Shown here piece after piece: positions 24,375-32,988 of a stretch of DNA of 60,873 nucleotides. Both the position numbers and the translations under genes were made by a program. Within the stretch, counting starts at the first letter, position 1. Every line of letters starts with the position of its first letter. The DNA is from Intestinimonas sp052065695. Lineage in GTDB: Bacteria > Bacillota > Clostridia > Oscillospirales > Oscillospiraceae. The stretch lies in assembly GCF_052065695.1 (NCBI RefSeq), contig NZ_JBQHTM010000017.1:1-60873 (forward strand), given 5' to 3'. Under the pieces are notes generated by a model, which was not told the origin of the DNA, searched no databases, and saw only the letters and a list, made by a program, of their open reading frames with translations.

Positions 24375-24647
24375 CTGCCCGCCTATTATGACCAGAACAG
24401 GATCAGCGCGTACAGCGACGGACCCTTCCGTATAAATCTGCCGGGAGTGCGTGTCAACAACAGCAACTGGCCCCATATCCTCAGCGCCATGCGGGGATGG
24501 CTGCTGGGCGTCATGGCGGTCTTTCCCTCCCTATGGTGGGCTGTCCACCGAATTTGGGGTGTGCCTCCGGAGGACGTAGAGCTGACCCTGCCCCTGATCT
24601 CCGTCCTGGGTGTACTGGTCGCCGCCATGGTGGCCGGGAAGCGGTAA
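24375..24647 (+). CDS. Small membrane protein, start uncertain
   Basis: The frame ending at 24647 reads AYYDQNRISAYSDGPFRINL, then NWPHILSAMRGWLLGVMAVFPSLWW, and a second hydrophobic stretch LPLISVLGVLVAAMVAG. This gives two membrane helices and looks like a real protein. No ATG, GTG or TTG lies near the clear AGGAAGGAG at 24363-24371. A CTG at 24375 (three bases away, rather close) would give 90 residues; an in-frame TTG about 45 bases upstream lacks a good RBS. The start is therefore unresolved, and a small upstream frameshift is possible. No family recognised. Confidence 0.5.
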   Translation: MPAYYDQNRISAYSDGPFRINLPGVRVNNSNWPHILSAMRGWLLGVMAVFPSLWWAVHRIWGVPPEDVELTLPLISVLGVLVAAMVAGKR

Positions 24648-24690
24648 GAGTAGCGGCGGGCCAAAAAATCAGAGGACAGGGGAGCAAACT

Positions 24691-25239
24691 ATGCCGGCAA
24701 ACACAAAAACCATGATTGCTGAGACCTTTTTCAATATGGCCAGAGGGAAGAGCATCGATAAGATCACGGTGACCGATCTGGTGGAGCGCTGCAAGATCTC
24801 CCGACAGACCTTTTACTACCACTTTAAGGACATCATGGACGTGCTGGAGTGGGGCATGGGGGAAACGGCGGAACGAACCCTGGCACGGGGCCTGGAGGCG
24901 TCTTCGGATCGGGAGGCCATGGGGATTTTCGTATCCATGATGGTGGAAAACCGAGGGTTTCTCCGTCGGCTGCTCAACTCCCAGCACCGGGAGCAAATTG
25001 AGCGGATCATCGTGGAGGGCCTTCGGACCTATCTGCAAAAGGCCTACCAGCTGCGGTCGCCCCGGCATACCATCGACCACACCGACCTGGGGCTGCTGCT
25101 GGATTTCTGCGCCTACGGCCTGGCCGGGATCCTGTTCCAGGTGGGCCAGCAGGAGCAGGTGGACGAAAAGCTGCTCACAGATCAGCTCTACCGCATGCTG
25201 ACCGGCAGGTTCTTTACCCCCTTTCCAGAAAGGCTTTAG
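24691..25239 (+). CDS. TetR/AcrR family transcriptional regulator
   Basis: A 182-residue TetR-type regulator. The N-terminal HTH has KSIDKITVTDLVERCKIS followed by RQTFYYHFKD, the canonical recognition helix. The helical ligand domain has YGLAGILFQVGQ, typical of the TetR_C_8 (DhaS-like) group. The start ATG at 24691 follows GGGGAGCAAACT. The likely target is not obvious: the small membrane protein upstream is co-oriented 43 bases away, and ftsH downstream has its own upstream gap. Confidence 0.9.
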   Translation: MPANTKTMIAETFFNMARGKSIDKITVTDLVERCKISRQTFYYHFKDIMDVLEWGMGETAERTLARGLEASSDREAMGIFVSMMVENRGFLRRLLNSQHREQIERIIVEGLRTYLQKAYQLRSPRHTIDHTDLGLLLDFCAYGLAGILFQVGQQEQVDEKLLTDQLYRMLTGRFFTPFPERL

Positions 25240-25249
25240 GAAACAAAGC

Positions 25250-25288
25250 AACCGGACTGTCCCTTTTTTGGACAGTCCGGTCTTTTTG
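25250..25288 (+). terminator. Terminator after the TetR gene
   Basis: The stem ACCGGACTGTCC/GGACAGTCCGGT with a T-rich loop is followed by CTTTTTG. It separates the TetR gene from ftsH. Confidence 0.85.
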
Positions 25289-25393
25289 TCTGTACAAAAG
25301 TCGAAAAGTGTCAGTGGCGTAGCGGGGAGAGACCTGTTATAACCTGAAAGTGGAGTTTTGTAAAAATAAGCCGCAGAACGGAAGGAACATGAT

Positions 25394-27232
25394 ATGAATG
25401 AAGTAAAGACCCCGAAAAAACCGCTGATCTACTACTATGTCATCATGCTGCTGATCCTGCTGCTCTTCAACTTCCTGGCCATGCCCTGGATCGCCCAGCG
25501 GCAGATCCAGGAGGTGGACTACGGCACCTTCATGCAGATGGCAAAGGACAAGGAGATCGGCCGGGTGGAAGTCCAGGAGACAGAGAACCTAATCGTATTT
25601 ACGGACAAGGATAAGACCACCGTCTACAAAACCGGCATGATGCCCGACCCCGACCTCACACAGCGCCTCTTTGACTCCGGCGCCAAATTCTCCGGCGAGA
25701 TCATCCAGCAGACCGACCCGCTGCTGAGCATCCTGCTCAACTGGATTCTGCCCATCGTGATCTTTGTGGCTCTGGGGCAGTACCTCTCCAAGCGGATGAT
25801 GAACAAAATGGGCGGCCCCAACTCCATGATGTTCGGCATGGGAAAGTCCAACGCCAAGGTCTACGTCAAGTCCTCTGAGGGCATCAAGTTCTCCGACGTA
25901 GCCGGTGAGGACGAGGCCAAAGAGAACCTCCAGGAGGTGGTGGACTACCTCCACGACCCCGGAAAGTACAAGGAGATCGGCGCCTCCATGCCCAAGGGCA
26001 TCCTGCTGGTGGGCCCTCCGGGCACCGGCAAGACCATGCTGGCCAAGGCCGTGGCCGGCGAGTCCAACGTCCCCTTCTTCTCCATGTCCGGCTCGGAATT
26101 TGTGGAGATGTTCGTGGGCATGGGCGCCTCCAAGGTCCGGGACCTCTTCAAGCAGGCCAAGGAGAAGGCCCCCTGTATCGTCTTCATCGACGAAATCGAT
26201 GCCATTGGCCAGAAGCGCAACTCCGGCGCCTACGGCGGCAACGACGAGCGGGAGCAGACCCTCAACCAGCTCCTCACCGAGATGGACGGCTTTGAGGGCA
26301 ACAACGGCGTCATCATCCTGGCCGCCACCAACCGGCCGGAGTCCCTGGACCCCGCCCTCACCCGGCCCGGCCGGTTTGACCGGCGGGTGCCGGTGGAGCT
26401 CCCCGACCTGAAGGGCCGGGAGGATATCCTGAAGGTCCACGCCAAGAAGATCAAGGTGGCCGAGGACGTGGACTGGGAGAAGGTGGCCCGGATGGCCTCC
26501 GGCGCCTCCGGCGCGGAGCTGGCCAACATCGTCAATGAGGCTGCCCTGCGGGCCGTCCGGGATGGGCGGCGCTTTGCCACCCAGGCCGACCTGGAGGAGA
26601 GCATTGAGGTGGTCATCGCCGGATACCAGAAGAAGAACGCCATCCTCACGGACAAGGAGAAGCGGATCGTGGCCTGCCACGAGATCGGACACGCCCTGGT
26701 GGCCGCCCGGCAGACCAATTCGGCGCCGGTGCAGAAGATCACCATCATTCCCCGCACCTCCGGCGCTCTGGGCTACACCATGCAGGTAGAGGAGGGCAAC
26801 CACTACCTCATGAGCCGGGAGGAACTGGAGAACAAGATCGCCACCTTTACCGGCGGCCGGGCGGCGGAGGAAGTGGTATTCGGTTCGGTGACCACGGGAG
26901 CCTCCAACGACATCGAACAGGCCACCAAGCTGGCCCGGGCCATGATTACCCGCTACGGCATGAGCCCCGACTTCGATATGGTGGCCCTGGAGACAGTACA
27001 GAACCAGTACCTGGGCGGGGACGCCTCTCTGGCCTGCTCGGCTGAGACCCAGACCGAGGTGGATCGGCAGGTGGTGGAGCTGGTCAAGCGCCAGCACCGG
27101 AAGGCTGTGGAGATCCTGGAGAAGGACCGTAAGAAGCTGGACGAGCTGTCTGACTACCTCTACCAGAAGGAGACCATCACCGGCGAGGAGTTCATGGCCA
27201 TCCTGAACAAGGACGGGGAGAACGAAAATTAA
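25394..27232 (+). CDS. ftsH: ATP-dependent zinc metalloprotease FtsH
   Basis: A 612-residue membrane AAA+ protease. Two membrane helices (about 12-33 and 114-136) flank an outside domain. The AAA module has Walker A GPPGTGKT at about 207-214, Walker B CIVFIDEIDA and the second region of homology TNRPESLDPALTRPGRFDRR. The M41 protease domain has HEIGH at 429-433 and the third zinc ligand region in NDIEQATKLAR. Most FtsH proteins have HEAGH; the Ile is unusual but keeps HExxH. It degrades misfolded and short-lived membrane and soluble proteins. Monocistronic, with its own terminator. Confidence 0.96.
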   Translation: MNEVKTPKKPLIYYYVIMLLILLLFNFLAMPWIAQRQIQEVDYGTFMQMAKDKEIGRVEVQETENLIVFTDKDKTTVYKTGMMPDPDLTQRLFDSGAKFSGEIIQQTDPLLSILLNWILPIVIFVALGQYLSKRMMNKMGGPNSMMFGMGKSNAKVYVKSSEGIKFSDVAGEDEAKENLQEVVDYLHDPGKYKEIGASMPKGILLVGPPGTGKTMLAKAVAGESNVPFFSMSGSEFVEMFVGMGASKVRDLFKQAKEKAPCIVFIDEIDAIGQKRNSGAYGGNDEREQTLNQLLTEMDGFEGNNGVIILAATNRPESLDPALTRPGRFDRRVPVELPDLKGREDILKVHAKKIKVAEDVDWEKVARMASGASGAELANIVNEAALRAVRDGRRFATQADLEESIEVVIAGYQKKNAILTDKEKRIVACHEIGHALVAARQTNSAPVQKITIIPRTSGALGYTMQVEEGNHYLMSREELENKIATFTGGRAAEEVVFGSVTTGASNDIEQATKLARAMITRYGMSPDFDMVALETVQNQYLGGDASLACSAETQTEVDRQVVELVKRQHRKAVEILEKDRKKLDELSDYLYQKETITGEEFMAILNKDGENEN

Positions 27233-27236
27233 AAAG

Positions 27237-27275
27237 CAGGCGCTGTGTGCGAAGGCACACAGCGCCTGTTTTTCA
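27237..27275 (+). terminator. Terminator after ftsH
   Basis: The perfect 14-bp stem CAGGCGCTGTGTGC/GCACACAGCGCCTG with loop GAAG is followed by T5. It also separates ftsH from the convergent surface-protein gene. Confidence 0.92.
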
Positions 27276-27280
27276 TTTTA

Positions 27281-28954
27281 TCAAATCCCCACCAGGGACT
27301 GGTAGAGCCGCAGGAAGGAACAGCAGGCCTCCTGAAGGGTGTAAGTGGCCAAGGGGGAGAAGCCGGTGCCGGTGCTCCCCATGACGGTCCGGCCGTCTGG
27401 GGTGGAGAGGGTGGTGACGAAGGACACGCTGTCGGCGGCCCAGGGGGCGATGTCAGCCTGATCGGAGAAGGTCCTGGATGTGCCGGTCCCTTCCATACCC
27501 AGATACCGGGCGGTGCGCGCCAGCATGGCGGCGGCCTCCTGGCGGGTGATGTTGCCCTCCGGATCGAAGGTGCCGTCCCCTCGGCCGCTCACCAGCTCCA
27601 ACCGATTGGCGGCGATGACCCAAAGGGAATCGGTATCGGTAAAGGGGCTGGTCTTGTCGCCCTGGAGGATGTCGGAGCTGTCCAGACCAGTGTGCTTGCT
27701 GATGACCTGGATGATAAAGCCGCAGAAGGTCTTTCTGGAGACAGGCTGGTCGTAGTCCCGGCCGGTCTGGAGGGGGAAAAGCTTGTAGCAGTGGGTATCC
27801 CACACCTCATCAAAGGCCCAGTCGGAGATGGAGCCGTCGTTCCAGGGGAAGAAGTCGGAGGGCTCTTGCAGGACTTCCCCCGGCCGGCCGCCCCAGTTGA
27901 GGTCGGGGTGTTCCTGGAGCAGCTGCACTGCGGTGCCCCAGGAGGTATCGCCGGCGGGCCAGATCCCAGCGCCATTGGAGCCGGAGAAGGGACTCTGCTC
28001 TCCGGTGGGCATCTGGGGCTTGGACCCAAGGAAACGGACCGTGTGCAGTGCAAAGCAGGAGCCGAAGGCATCTTCTCCTATGACTGTGACGCCGGCGGGA
28101 ATGGTGATCTCCCGCAGGGCGTAGCAGTTGTGGAAGGCCAGCATCCCAATCTCGGTGAGAGAGTCGGGCAGCTGGATGTGGGTGAGAGACCAGCAGCTGG
28201 CGAAGGTGCTATAGGGAAGAACGGTGAGCCTGCCCGGCAGACGTACCTCGCGGAGGGAGGTGCACAGGTCAAAGCAGCCGTATCCCATCTGGGTGACGCT
28301 GTCAGGGAGGGTGACGCTGACCAGGTTTTCGCAGAATTGAAAGGCCCACTCCTCGATGGAGGTCACCCCCTCGGGAACGGTGACGCTGCGCAGGTTATCG
28401 TTTTCCACAAAGGCCTTGGCTGCGATGGCGGTGACCCCGGCGGGGACCACCACGTCGGCGGCGGAGCCGGTATAGCGCAGAAGGGTGCCGTTGGCACTGA
28501 TCTGGAAGCCGCTGTCGTCCGTCTGAGGCGGCTCGGCGTAAAGCTGCTCCTCAAAGGCCTCCAGGGAGCGGATGGAGTCGGTGACCACGGGGGGCGCGCC
28601 GTTGCCCCAGAAGCGGATGGCGATGGGGTATTCGCCGTAGACATCGATGCCGAAATTCATGACGCCCAGGTCGGAGCCGTCCACGTACTCATCCATGCCG
28701 TAGACGGTGATCCCGGCCTGCTCGGCGTAGTCCTTGAACTGGGGGATCCAGTTCTGGCTGTACCCACAGTGACGGGAGTAGTAGAGGATGAGGATGGGCT
28801 CAGTCTGCCCCCGCTTAATGAGGGCATTGACGTCGGAGGCGCCGTGGGTCTCGATCCAGTAGGTACCGCTCTCCACCAGGGAGGCACCAGCGGGGACACA
28901 CAGAGCGGTGAGCAGTGCCAGTACCAGGAGAAGGGTGGTCAGTCTTCGTTTCAT
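27281..28954 (-). CDS. Secreted thioredoxin-like / leucine-rich repeat / SLH surface protein
   Basis: 557 residues. A signal peptide (MKRRLTTLLLVLALL..., cleavage near PAGA) is followed by a thioredoxin-like domain with C63-G-Y-S66 in place of CxxC and a likely cis-proline segment EYPIAIRF. Next come about five BspA-type leucine-rich repeats (PAGVTAIAAKAFVENDNL, PDSVTQMGYGCFDLC and similar; about 155-310), an acidic linker, and C-terminal S-layer homology segments (TDSLWVIAANRLELVSGRGDGTF, ITRQEAAAMLART, SFVTTL). SLH domains anchor proteins to cell-wall polymers, so it should be displayed on the cell surface. The first ATG at 28969 is fused to the RBS; the ATG at 28954 is correctly spaced from GGAGGA. 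Confidence 0.88.
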   Translation of the reverse strand: MKRRLTTLLLVLALLTALCVPAGASLVESGTYWIETHGASDVNALIKRGQTEPILILYYSRHCGYSQNWIPQFKDYAEQAGITVYGMDEYVDGSDLGVMNFGIDVYGEYPIAIRFWGNGAPPVVTDSIRSLEAFEEQLYAEPPQTDDSGFQISANGTLLRYTGSAADVVVPAGVTAIAAKAFVENDNLRSVTVPEGVTSIEEWAFQFCENLVSVTLPDSVTQMGYGCFDLCTSLREVRLPGRLTVLPYSTFASCWSLTHIQLPDSLTEIGMLAFHNCYALREITIPAGVTVIGEDAFGSCFALHTVRFLGSKPQMPTGEQSPFSGSNGAGIWPAGDTSWGTAVQLLQEHPDLNWGGRPGEVLQEPSDFFPWNDGSISDWAFDEVWDTHCYKLFPLQTGRDYDQPVSRKTFCGFIIQVISKHTGLDSSDILQGDKTSPFTDTDSLWVIAANRLELVSGRGDGTFDPEGNITRQEAAAMLARTARYLGMEGTGTSRTFSDQADIAPWAADSVSFVTTLSTPDGRTVMGSTGTGFSPLATYTLQEACCSFLRLYQSLVGI

Positions 28955-28971
28955 CTTCCATTCCTCCAAAA

Positions 28972-29004
28972 AAGTGGGGACATGATGCGCTCATGTCCCC
29001 ACTT
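28972..29004 (-). terminator. Terminator of the ilv operon, overlapping the next RBS
   Basis: On the minus strand the stem AGTGGGGACATGA/TCATGTCCCCACT is followed by a T-run that continues straight into GGAGGA, the RBS of the surface-protein gene. Read-through transcripts would have this RBS directly behind the hairpin. Confidence 0.85.
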
Positions 29005-29038
29005 GATACCGTCTGATGGTAATATGAAATTTGGTTGG

Positions 29039-30058
29039 TTAGTTGGAAGCGGAGTCCAGATCCTTGTCGCCGCCCCAGATCATGTTCTTGCGGAGCTCCT
29101 CGCCCACGATCTCCATCTGGTGCTTCTTGAGGTTGTCACGCTTGGAATTGAAGAAGCAGCGGCCGTTCTTGTTTTCGGCGATCCACTTGCCGGCGAAGGT
29201 GCCATCCTGGATGTCGGAGAGGACGGCGCGCATCCGGGCCTTGGTCTCCTCGTGGGGGATGACACGGGGGCCGGAGACGTACTCGCCGTACTCGGCGGTG
29301 TCGGAGATGGAGTAGTTCATGGCAGCCACGCCGCCCTTGTTGATGAGGTCGATGATGAGCTTCATCTCGTGGATGCACTCGAAGTAGGCGTTCTCGGGCT
29401 CATAACCGGCCTCCACCAGCACCTCGAAGCCGCAGCGCATCAGGTCCACCACGCCGCCGCACAGAACGGTCTGCTCACCGAAGAGGTCGGTCTCGGTCTC
29501 GTCGTGGAAGGTGGTCTCCATGACGCCGGCGCGGGCGCCGCCGATGCCGGCGATGTAGGCCAGGGCGATCTTATAGGCGTTGCCGGTGGCATCCTGTTCC
29601 ACGGCCACCAGGCAGGGCACACCCTTGCCGGCCAGGTACTGGGAACGGACGGTGTGGCCGGGGCCCTTGGGGGCGGCCATGAAGACGTCCACGCCGGCGG
29701 GAGGGATGATCTGCTTGTAGCGGATGTTGAAGCCGTGGGCGAAGGCCAGGGCGTTGCCCTCCTCCAGGTAGGGGGCGATGTCCTTCTTATAGACGTCGGC
29801 CTGGCCCTCGTCGTTGATGAGGATCATGACGATGTCGGCCCACTTGGCGGCCTCAGGGATGGTCTTCACGGTGAGGCCGGCCTTCTCGGCGACGGCCCAG
29901 TTCTTGGAGCCCTGACGGAGACCGACGCAGACGTCGCAGCCGGAGTCCTTCAGGTTGAGGGCGTGGGCGTGGCCCTGGGAGCCGTAGCCGATGATGGCGA
30001 TCTTCTTCCCGTTGAGGTAGCTGAGCTCGCAGTCCTTCTCGTAGTACATCTTTGCCAT
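29039..30058 (-). CDS. ilvC: Ketol-acid reductoisomerase
   Basis: A 339-residue class I KARI that isomerises and reduces acetolactate or acetohydroxybutyrate. The N-terminal Rossmann fold has IIGYGSQGHAHALNLKDSG, and VGLRQGSK carries the cofactor-specificity loop of NADPH-type enzymes. The C-terminal knotted domain has the Mg-binding DETETDLFGEQTVLCGG and the E-x-x-K/H segment YFECIHEMKLI. The ATG at 30058 follows AAAAAAGGAGTG. Last gene of the T-box ilv operon; the 108-base AT-rich gap before it could contain an extra promoter. Confidence 0.97.
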   Translation of the reverse strand: MAKMYYEKDCELSYLNGKKIAIIGYGSQGHAHALNLKDSGCDVCVGLRQGSKNWAVAEKAGLTVKTIPEAAKWADIVMILINDEGQADVYKKDIAPYLEEGNALAFAHGFNIRYKQIIPPAGVDVFMAAPKGPGHTVRSQYLAGKGVPCLVAVEQDATGNAYKIALAYIAGIGGARAGVMETTFHDETETDLFGEQTVLCGGVVDLMRCGFEVLVEAGYEPENAYFECIHEMKLIIDLINKGGVAAMNYSISDTAEYGEYVSGPRVIPHEETKARMRAVLSDIQDGTFAGKWIAENKNGRCFFNSKRDNLKKHQMEIVGEELRKNMIWGGDKDLDSASN

Positions 30059-30166
30059 GACAATACACTCCTTTTTTCGTGGTGACGGTTCTAAGTGATG
30101 AATAGAATACCACAGCAATGTGGAAAAGAATGATAACTATGATACAATCTTTGCAAAAAAACGCGC

Positions 30167-30715
30167 TTACAAAACGTTCTTGCCGTAGTTGAATTCGCCG
30201 GACTCCTTGGTGTCCTCGTAGATGGTGCGGATGCCCCGCTCAATGGCGATGATACCGGTGCGGACCACCTCCAGGACGCCGAAGTCGGCCAGCAGGTCCA
30301 TGAGGGCGCAGGCCTTGTTCTCGTCGCCCAGGATGGAGACGGTGAGGGTCTCGCGGCTGATGTCCACCACGCTGGCCCGGAAGACACTGACGATCTGGAG
30401 GACCTCGTCCCGCTTGTCCTTGGTGTCGGCCTTCACCTTCACCAGCACCAGCTCACGCTGGACGGCGTCCTCGGTGGAGAGGACCTTGACCGAGATGACG
30501 CACAGCAGCTTCCGCAGCTGGGCGGCCAGCTGGGCGATGGTGGCGTCGTCCCCGTTCATGACGATGGTGATGCGGGTGACCTTGGGGTCCTCCGTGGTGC
30601 CGGAGGCGATGGACTCGATGTTGTAGCCCTTCCTGGAAAACAGGCGGGAGACCTGGCTCAGCACGCCTGGGGTGTTCTCCACCAGGATGGAGAGGGTATG
30701 CTCTTTGCTTTCCAT
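30167..30715 (-). CDS. ilvN: Acetolactate synthase regulatory subunit, set 2
   Basis: 182 residues. An N-terminal ACT domain (HTLSILVENTPGVLSQVSRLFSRKGYNIESI) binds valine for feedback inhibition in this family. A C-terminal ALS small-subunit domain follows (RELVLVKVKADTKDKRDEV, FRASVVDIS, EVVRTGIIAIERG). The ATG at 30715 follows AAAGGAG. It directly follows the set 2 catalytic subunit, so they should form one holoenzyme. About 20 residues longer than the set 1 small subunit. Confidence 0.93.
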   Translation of the reverse strand: MESKEHTLSILVENTPGVLSQVSRLFSRKGYNIESIASGTTEDPKVTRITIVMNGDDATIAQLAAQLRKLLCVISVKVLSTEDAVQRELVLVKVKADTKDKRDEVLQIVSVFRASVVDISRETLTVSILGDENKACALMDLLADFGVLEVVRTGIIAIERGIRTIYEDTKESGEFNYGKNVL

Positions 30716-30740
30716 AACGATCACGCTCCTTTCTCCATCC

Positions 30741-32447
30741 TCACTCCAACAGGAATTCGGTGATGGGCTTGCCGGCGGAGACCATTGGGCGCACGGTCTC
30801 ATCGGTGTCAATGATGCACTCGATGACGTAGGCGTGGCCCAGGTCCAGGGCCTCCCGGACGGTGTCGGCCAGCTCGGCCCGGGTGGTGACTCTCTTGCCC
30901 CGGACGCCGTAGGCCTCGGCCAGCTTCACGAAGTCGGGGGCGAAGTTGAGGTCGGTCTCGGAGAAGCGGCCGCCGTAGAGGAGGTTCTGCCACTGGTGGA
31001 CCATGCCCAGGGTGTGGTTGTTGAAGATGACAGTGATGATGGGGATGTCGTAGTGGGAGACGGTGGCCAGCTCCTGGCCGTTCATGCGGAAACAGCCGTC
31101 GCCGGTCATGTGGAGCACCGTCTTGTCCGGGTTGCCCAGCTTGGCGCCCATAGCGGCGCCCAGGCCGAAGCCCATGGTGCCGAAGCCGCCGGAGGTGATG
31201 AGCTGTCCGGGGTAGTCGAAGTGGAAGTGCTGGATGCTCCACATCTGGTGCTGGCCCACGTCGGTGGCCACGATGGAATCCTGGGGGCACAGCTCCCGGA
31301 GCGTACGGATGATCTGGTAGGGGGTGAGAGCGGCGCTCTCCTCCGGCGCTGCGGGCCGGTGGGAGAAGACGAACTCCTTCCACGCCGGGTGCTGGTAGGC
31401 GGGGATGCGGTCATTGACCATCTGGAGGACCTGCTTGGCGTCTCCGATGATGTGGTGGTAGGTCTTGACGTTCTTGTCGATCTCTGCCCGGTCGATGTCG
31501 ATATGTACGATCTTGGCCTGCTTGGCGAAGGTGGAGGGCTCGGTGGCCACCCGGTCGGAGAAGCGGCAGCCCACGGCGATGAGCAGGTCGCAGTTGTCGC
31601 AGGCGATGTTGGAGCTCCGGGAGCCATGCATACCCAGCATGCCGGTGGTGAGGGGGTGGGCACCGGGGAAGCCGCCGCCGCCCATGACGGTGATGGCCAC
31701 CGGGGCGTCCAGCTTCTCGGCCAGGGTGCGGAACTCCTCATGGGCCCGGCTGCGGACCACGCCGCCGCCGCAGATGAGCATGGGCTTTTCCGACTGGGCG
31801 ATGAGCTCCACCAGCTTGTCCACGTCGTCGCTGTTGGGGGCGGGGGGCGTCAGGTCCCAGCCCGCCCGCTTCCGCAGGTCGGCCAGACGGCCGTAGTACT
31901 GGTGCTCCTCCTTGGGGAGAGGCTCATAGTCGATCATCACGTCCAGGGCGGTGACATTCTTTAAAAGGTCGATGAGCACCGGGCCGGGCCGTCCCATGGC
32001 GGCCACGGCGAAGGCCTCCCGGATGATGTCGGGGATGTCGTTGGGGTTCCGGACCAGGTAGGTGGCCTTGGTGATGGGCATGGCGATGCCGGTGATGTCC
32101 ACCTCCTGGAAGGCGTCCTTGCCCAAGGTACTCTCCCCCACGTTGCAGGTGAGGAAGACTACAGGAGAGGAGTCCATGTAGGCGGTGGCGATACCGGTGG
32201 TCAAATTGGTGGCGCCGGGGCCGGAGGTAGCGAAGCACACCCCCACCTTGCCGGTGGAACGGGCATAGCCGTCGGCGGCGTGGGAGGCGCCCTGCTCATG
32301 GGCCGTCAGGATGTGGCGGATCTTGTCCTGATAGCGGTAGAGCTCGTCATATACATTTAATATAGTGCCGCCGGGGTAGCCGAAGACGGTGTCCACGCCC
32401 TGCTCCAGCAGGCATTCCATGATGGCTTGAGTGGCTCGGATTTTCAC
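30741..32447 (-). CDS. ilvB: Acetolactate synthase catalytic subunit, set 2
   Basis: A 568-residue ThDP- and FAD-dependent enzyme condensing pyruvate with pyruvate or 2-oxobutyrate. The N-terminal PYR domain has VFGYPGGTIL and the catalytic glutamate in TAHEQGASHAADGYAR. The ThDP-Mg motif is TGDGCFRMNGQELATV...NNHTLG, and SGGFGTMGFGLGAAMGAKLG is intact. It is the more canonical of the two copies in this operon (H-E-Q-G at the catalytic glutamate). The gene lies 38 bases after the set 1 small subunit. Confidence 0.95.
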   Translation of the reverse strand: MKIRATQAIMECLLEQGVDTVFGYPGGTILNVYDELYRYQDKIRHILTAHEQGASHAADGYARSTGKVGVCFATSGPGATNLTTGIATAYMDSSPVVFLTCNVGESTLGKDAFQEVDITGIAMPITKATYLVRNPNDIPDIIREAFAVAAMGRPGPVLIDLLKNVTALDVMIDYEPLPKEEHQYYGRLADLRKRAGWDLTPPAPNSDDVDKLVELIAQSEKPMLICGGGVVRSRAHEEFRTLAEKLDAPVAITVMGGGGFPGAHPLTTGMLGMHGSRSSNIACDNCDLLIAVGCRFSDRVATEPSTFAKQAKIVHIDIDRAEIDKNVKTYHHIIGDAKQVLQMVNDRIPAYQHPAWKEFVFSHRPAAPEESAALTPYQIIRTLRELCPQDSIVATDVGQHQMWSIQHFHFDYPGQLITSGGFGTMGFGLGAAMGAKLGNPDKTVLHMTGDGCFRMNGQELATVSHYDIPIITVIFNNHTLGMVHQWQNLLYGGRFSETDLNFAPDFVKLAEAYGVRGKRVTTRAELADTVREALDLGHAYVIECIIDTDETVRPMVSAGKPITEFLLE

Positions 32448-32485
32448 GTTGTCCCTCCTGACGCCGTGCGGAACGAACCGCCGGC

Positions 32486-32971
32486 TTAGATTTTTCCGCT
32501 GCCCTTCTGGACGGCGATGACACCAGTCCGGGCCACCTCCAGGATGGAGAAGGGCCGCAGGAGGCTCTCGAAGAGGTCCACCCGGTCGGGGGTGTCGGAA
32601 AGTTCTAGGGTCATACTGGTGCTGCTGATGTCGGCGATCTTGGCGCCCATGATTTGGCAGAGGTTCGCCACATCCTGGCGGGTCTTGGTGGAGGTGGACA
32701 CCTTCACGATGATGAGCTCTCGGCCGATGAGCTTCTTCTCGTCCAGGGTGCGGACTTTGATGACGTCTACCAGCTTGTTGAGCTGCTTTTCCACCTGCTC
32801 CACCACATTGTTGCCGGAGTCCACAATGATGGTGATGCGGGAGATGTTCTTGTCGTCGGTGACGCCCACGGCCAGGCTCTCGATGTTGAAGGCCCGGCGG
32901 GCGAAGAGACCGGTGATGCGGTTGAGCACGCCGGCCCGGTTTTCCACCAGTACGGAAATGGTCTGGGTCAT
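32486..32971 (-). CDS. ilvN: Acetolactate synthase regulatory subunit, set 1
   Basis: 161 residues, the standard length. An N-terminal ACT domain (TISVLVENRAGVLNRITGLFARRAFNIESL) and the C-terminal domain (RELIIVKVSTSTKTRQDV, IMGAKIADISSTSMTLELS, LEVARTGVIAVQKG) are both present. It is paired with the set 1 catalytic subunit 17 bases upstream. Different in sequence from the set 2 subunit, so the duplication is not recent. Confidence 0.94.
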   Translation of the reverse strand: MTQTISVLVENRAGVLNRITGLFARRAFNIESLAVGVTDDKNISRITIIVDSGNNVVEQVEKQLNKLVDVIKVRTLDEKKLIGRELIIVKVSTSTKTRQDVANLCQIMGAKIADISSTSMTLELSDTPDRVDLFESLLRPFSILEVARTGVIAVQKGSGKI

Positions 32972-32988
32972 ATGGCCTTCCTCCTTTC

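Noticed and set aside
27245..30085. A 946-codon open frame on the plus strand
   Set aside because: It lies antisense to the surface-protein gene and ilvC. Its Gly/Ala/Val/Asp-rich composition is the usual shadow of high-GC coding DNA read on the opposite strand; the minus-strand genes match known families end to end.
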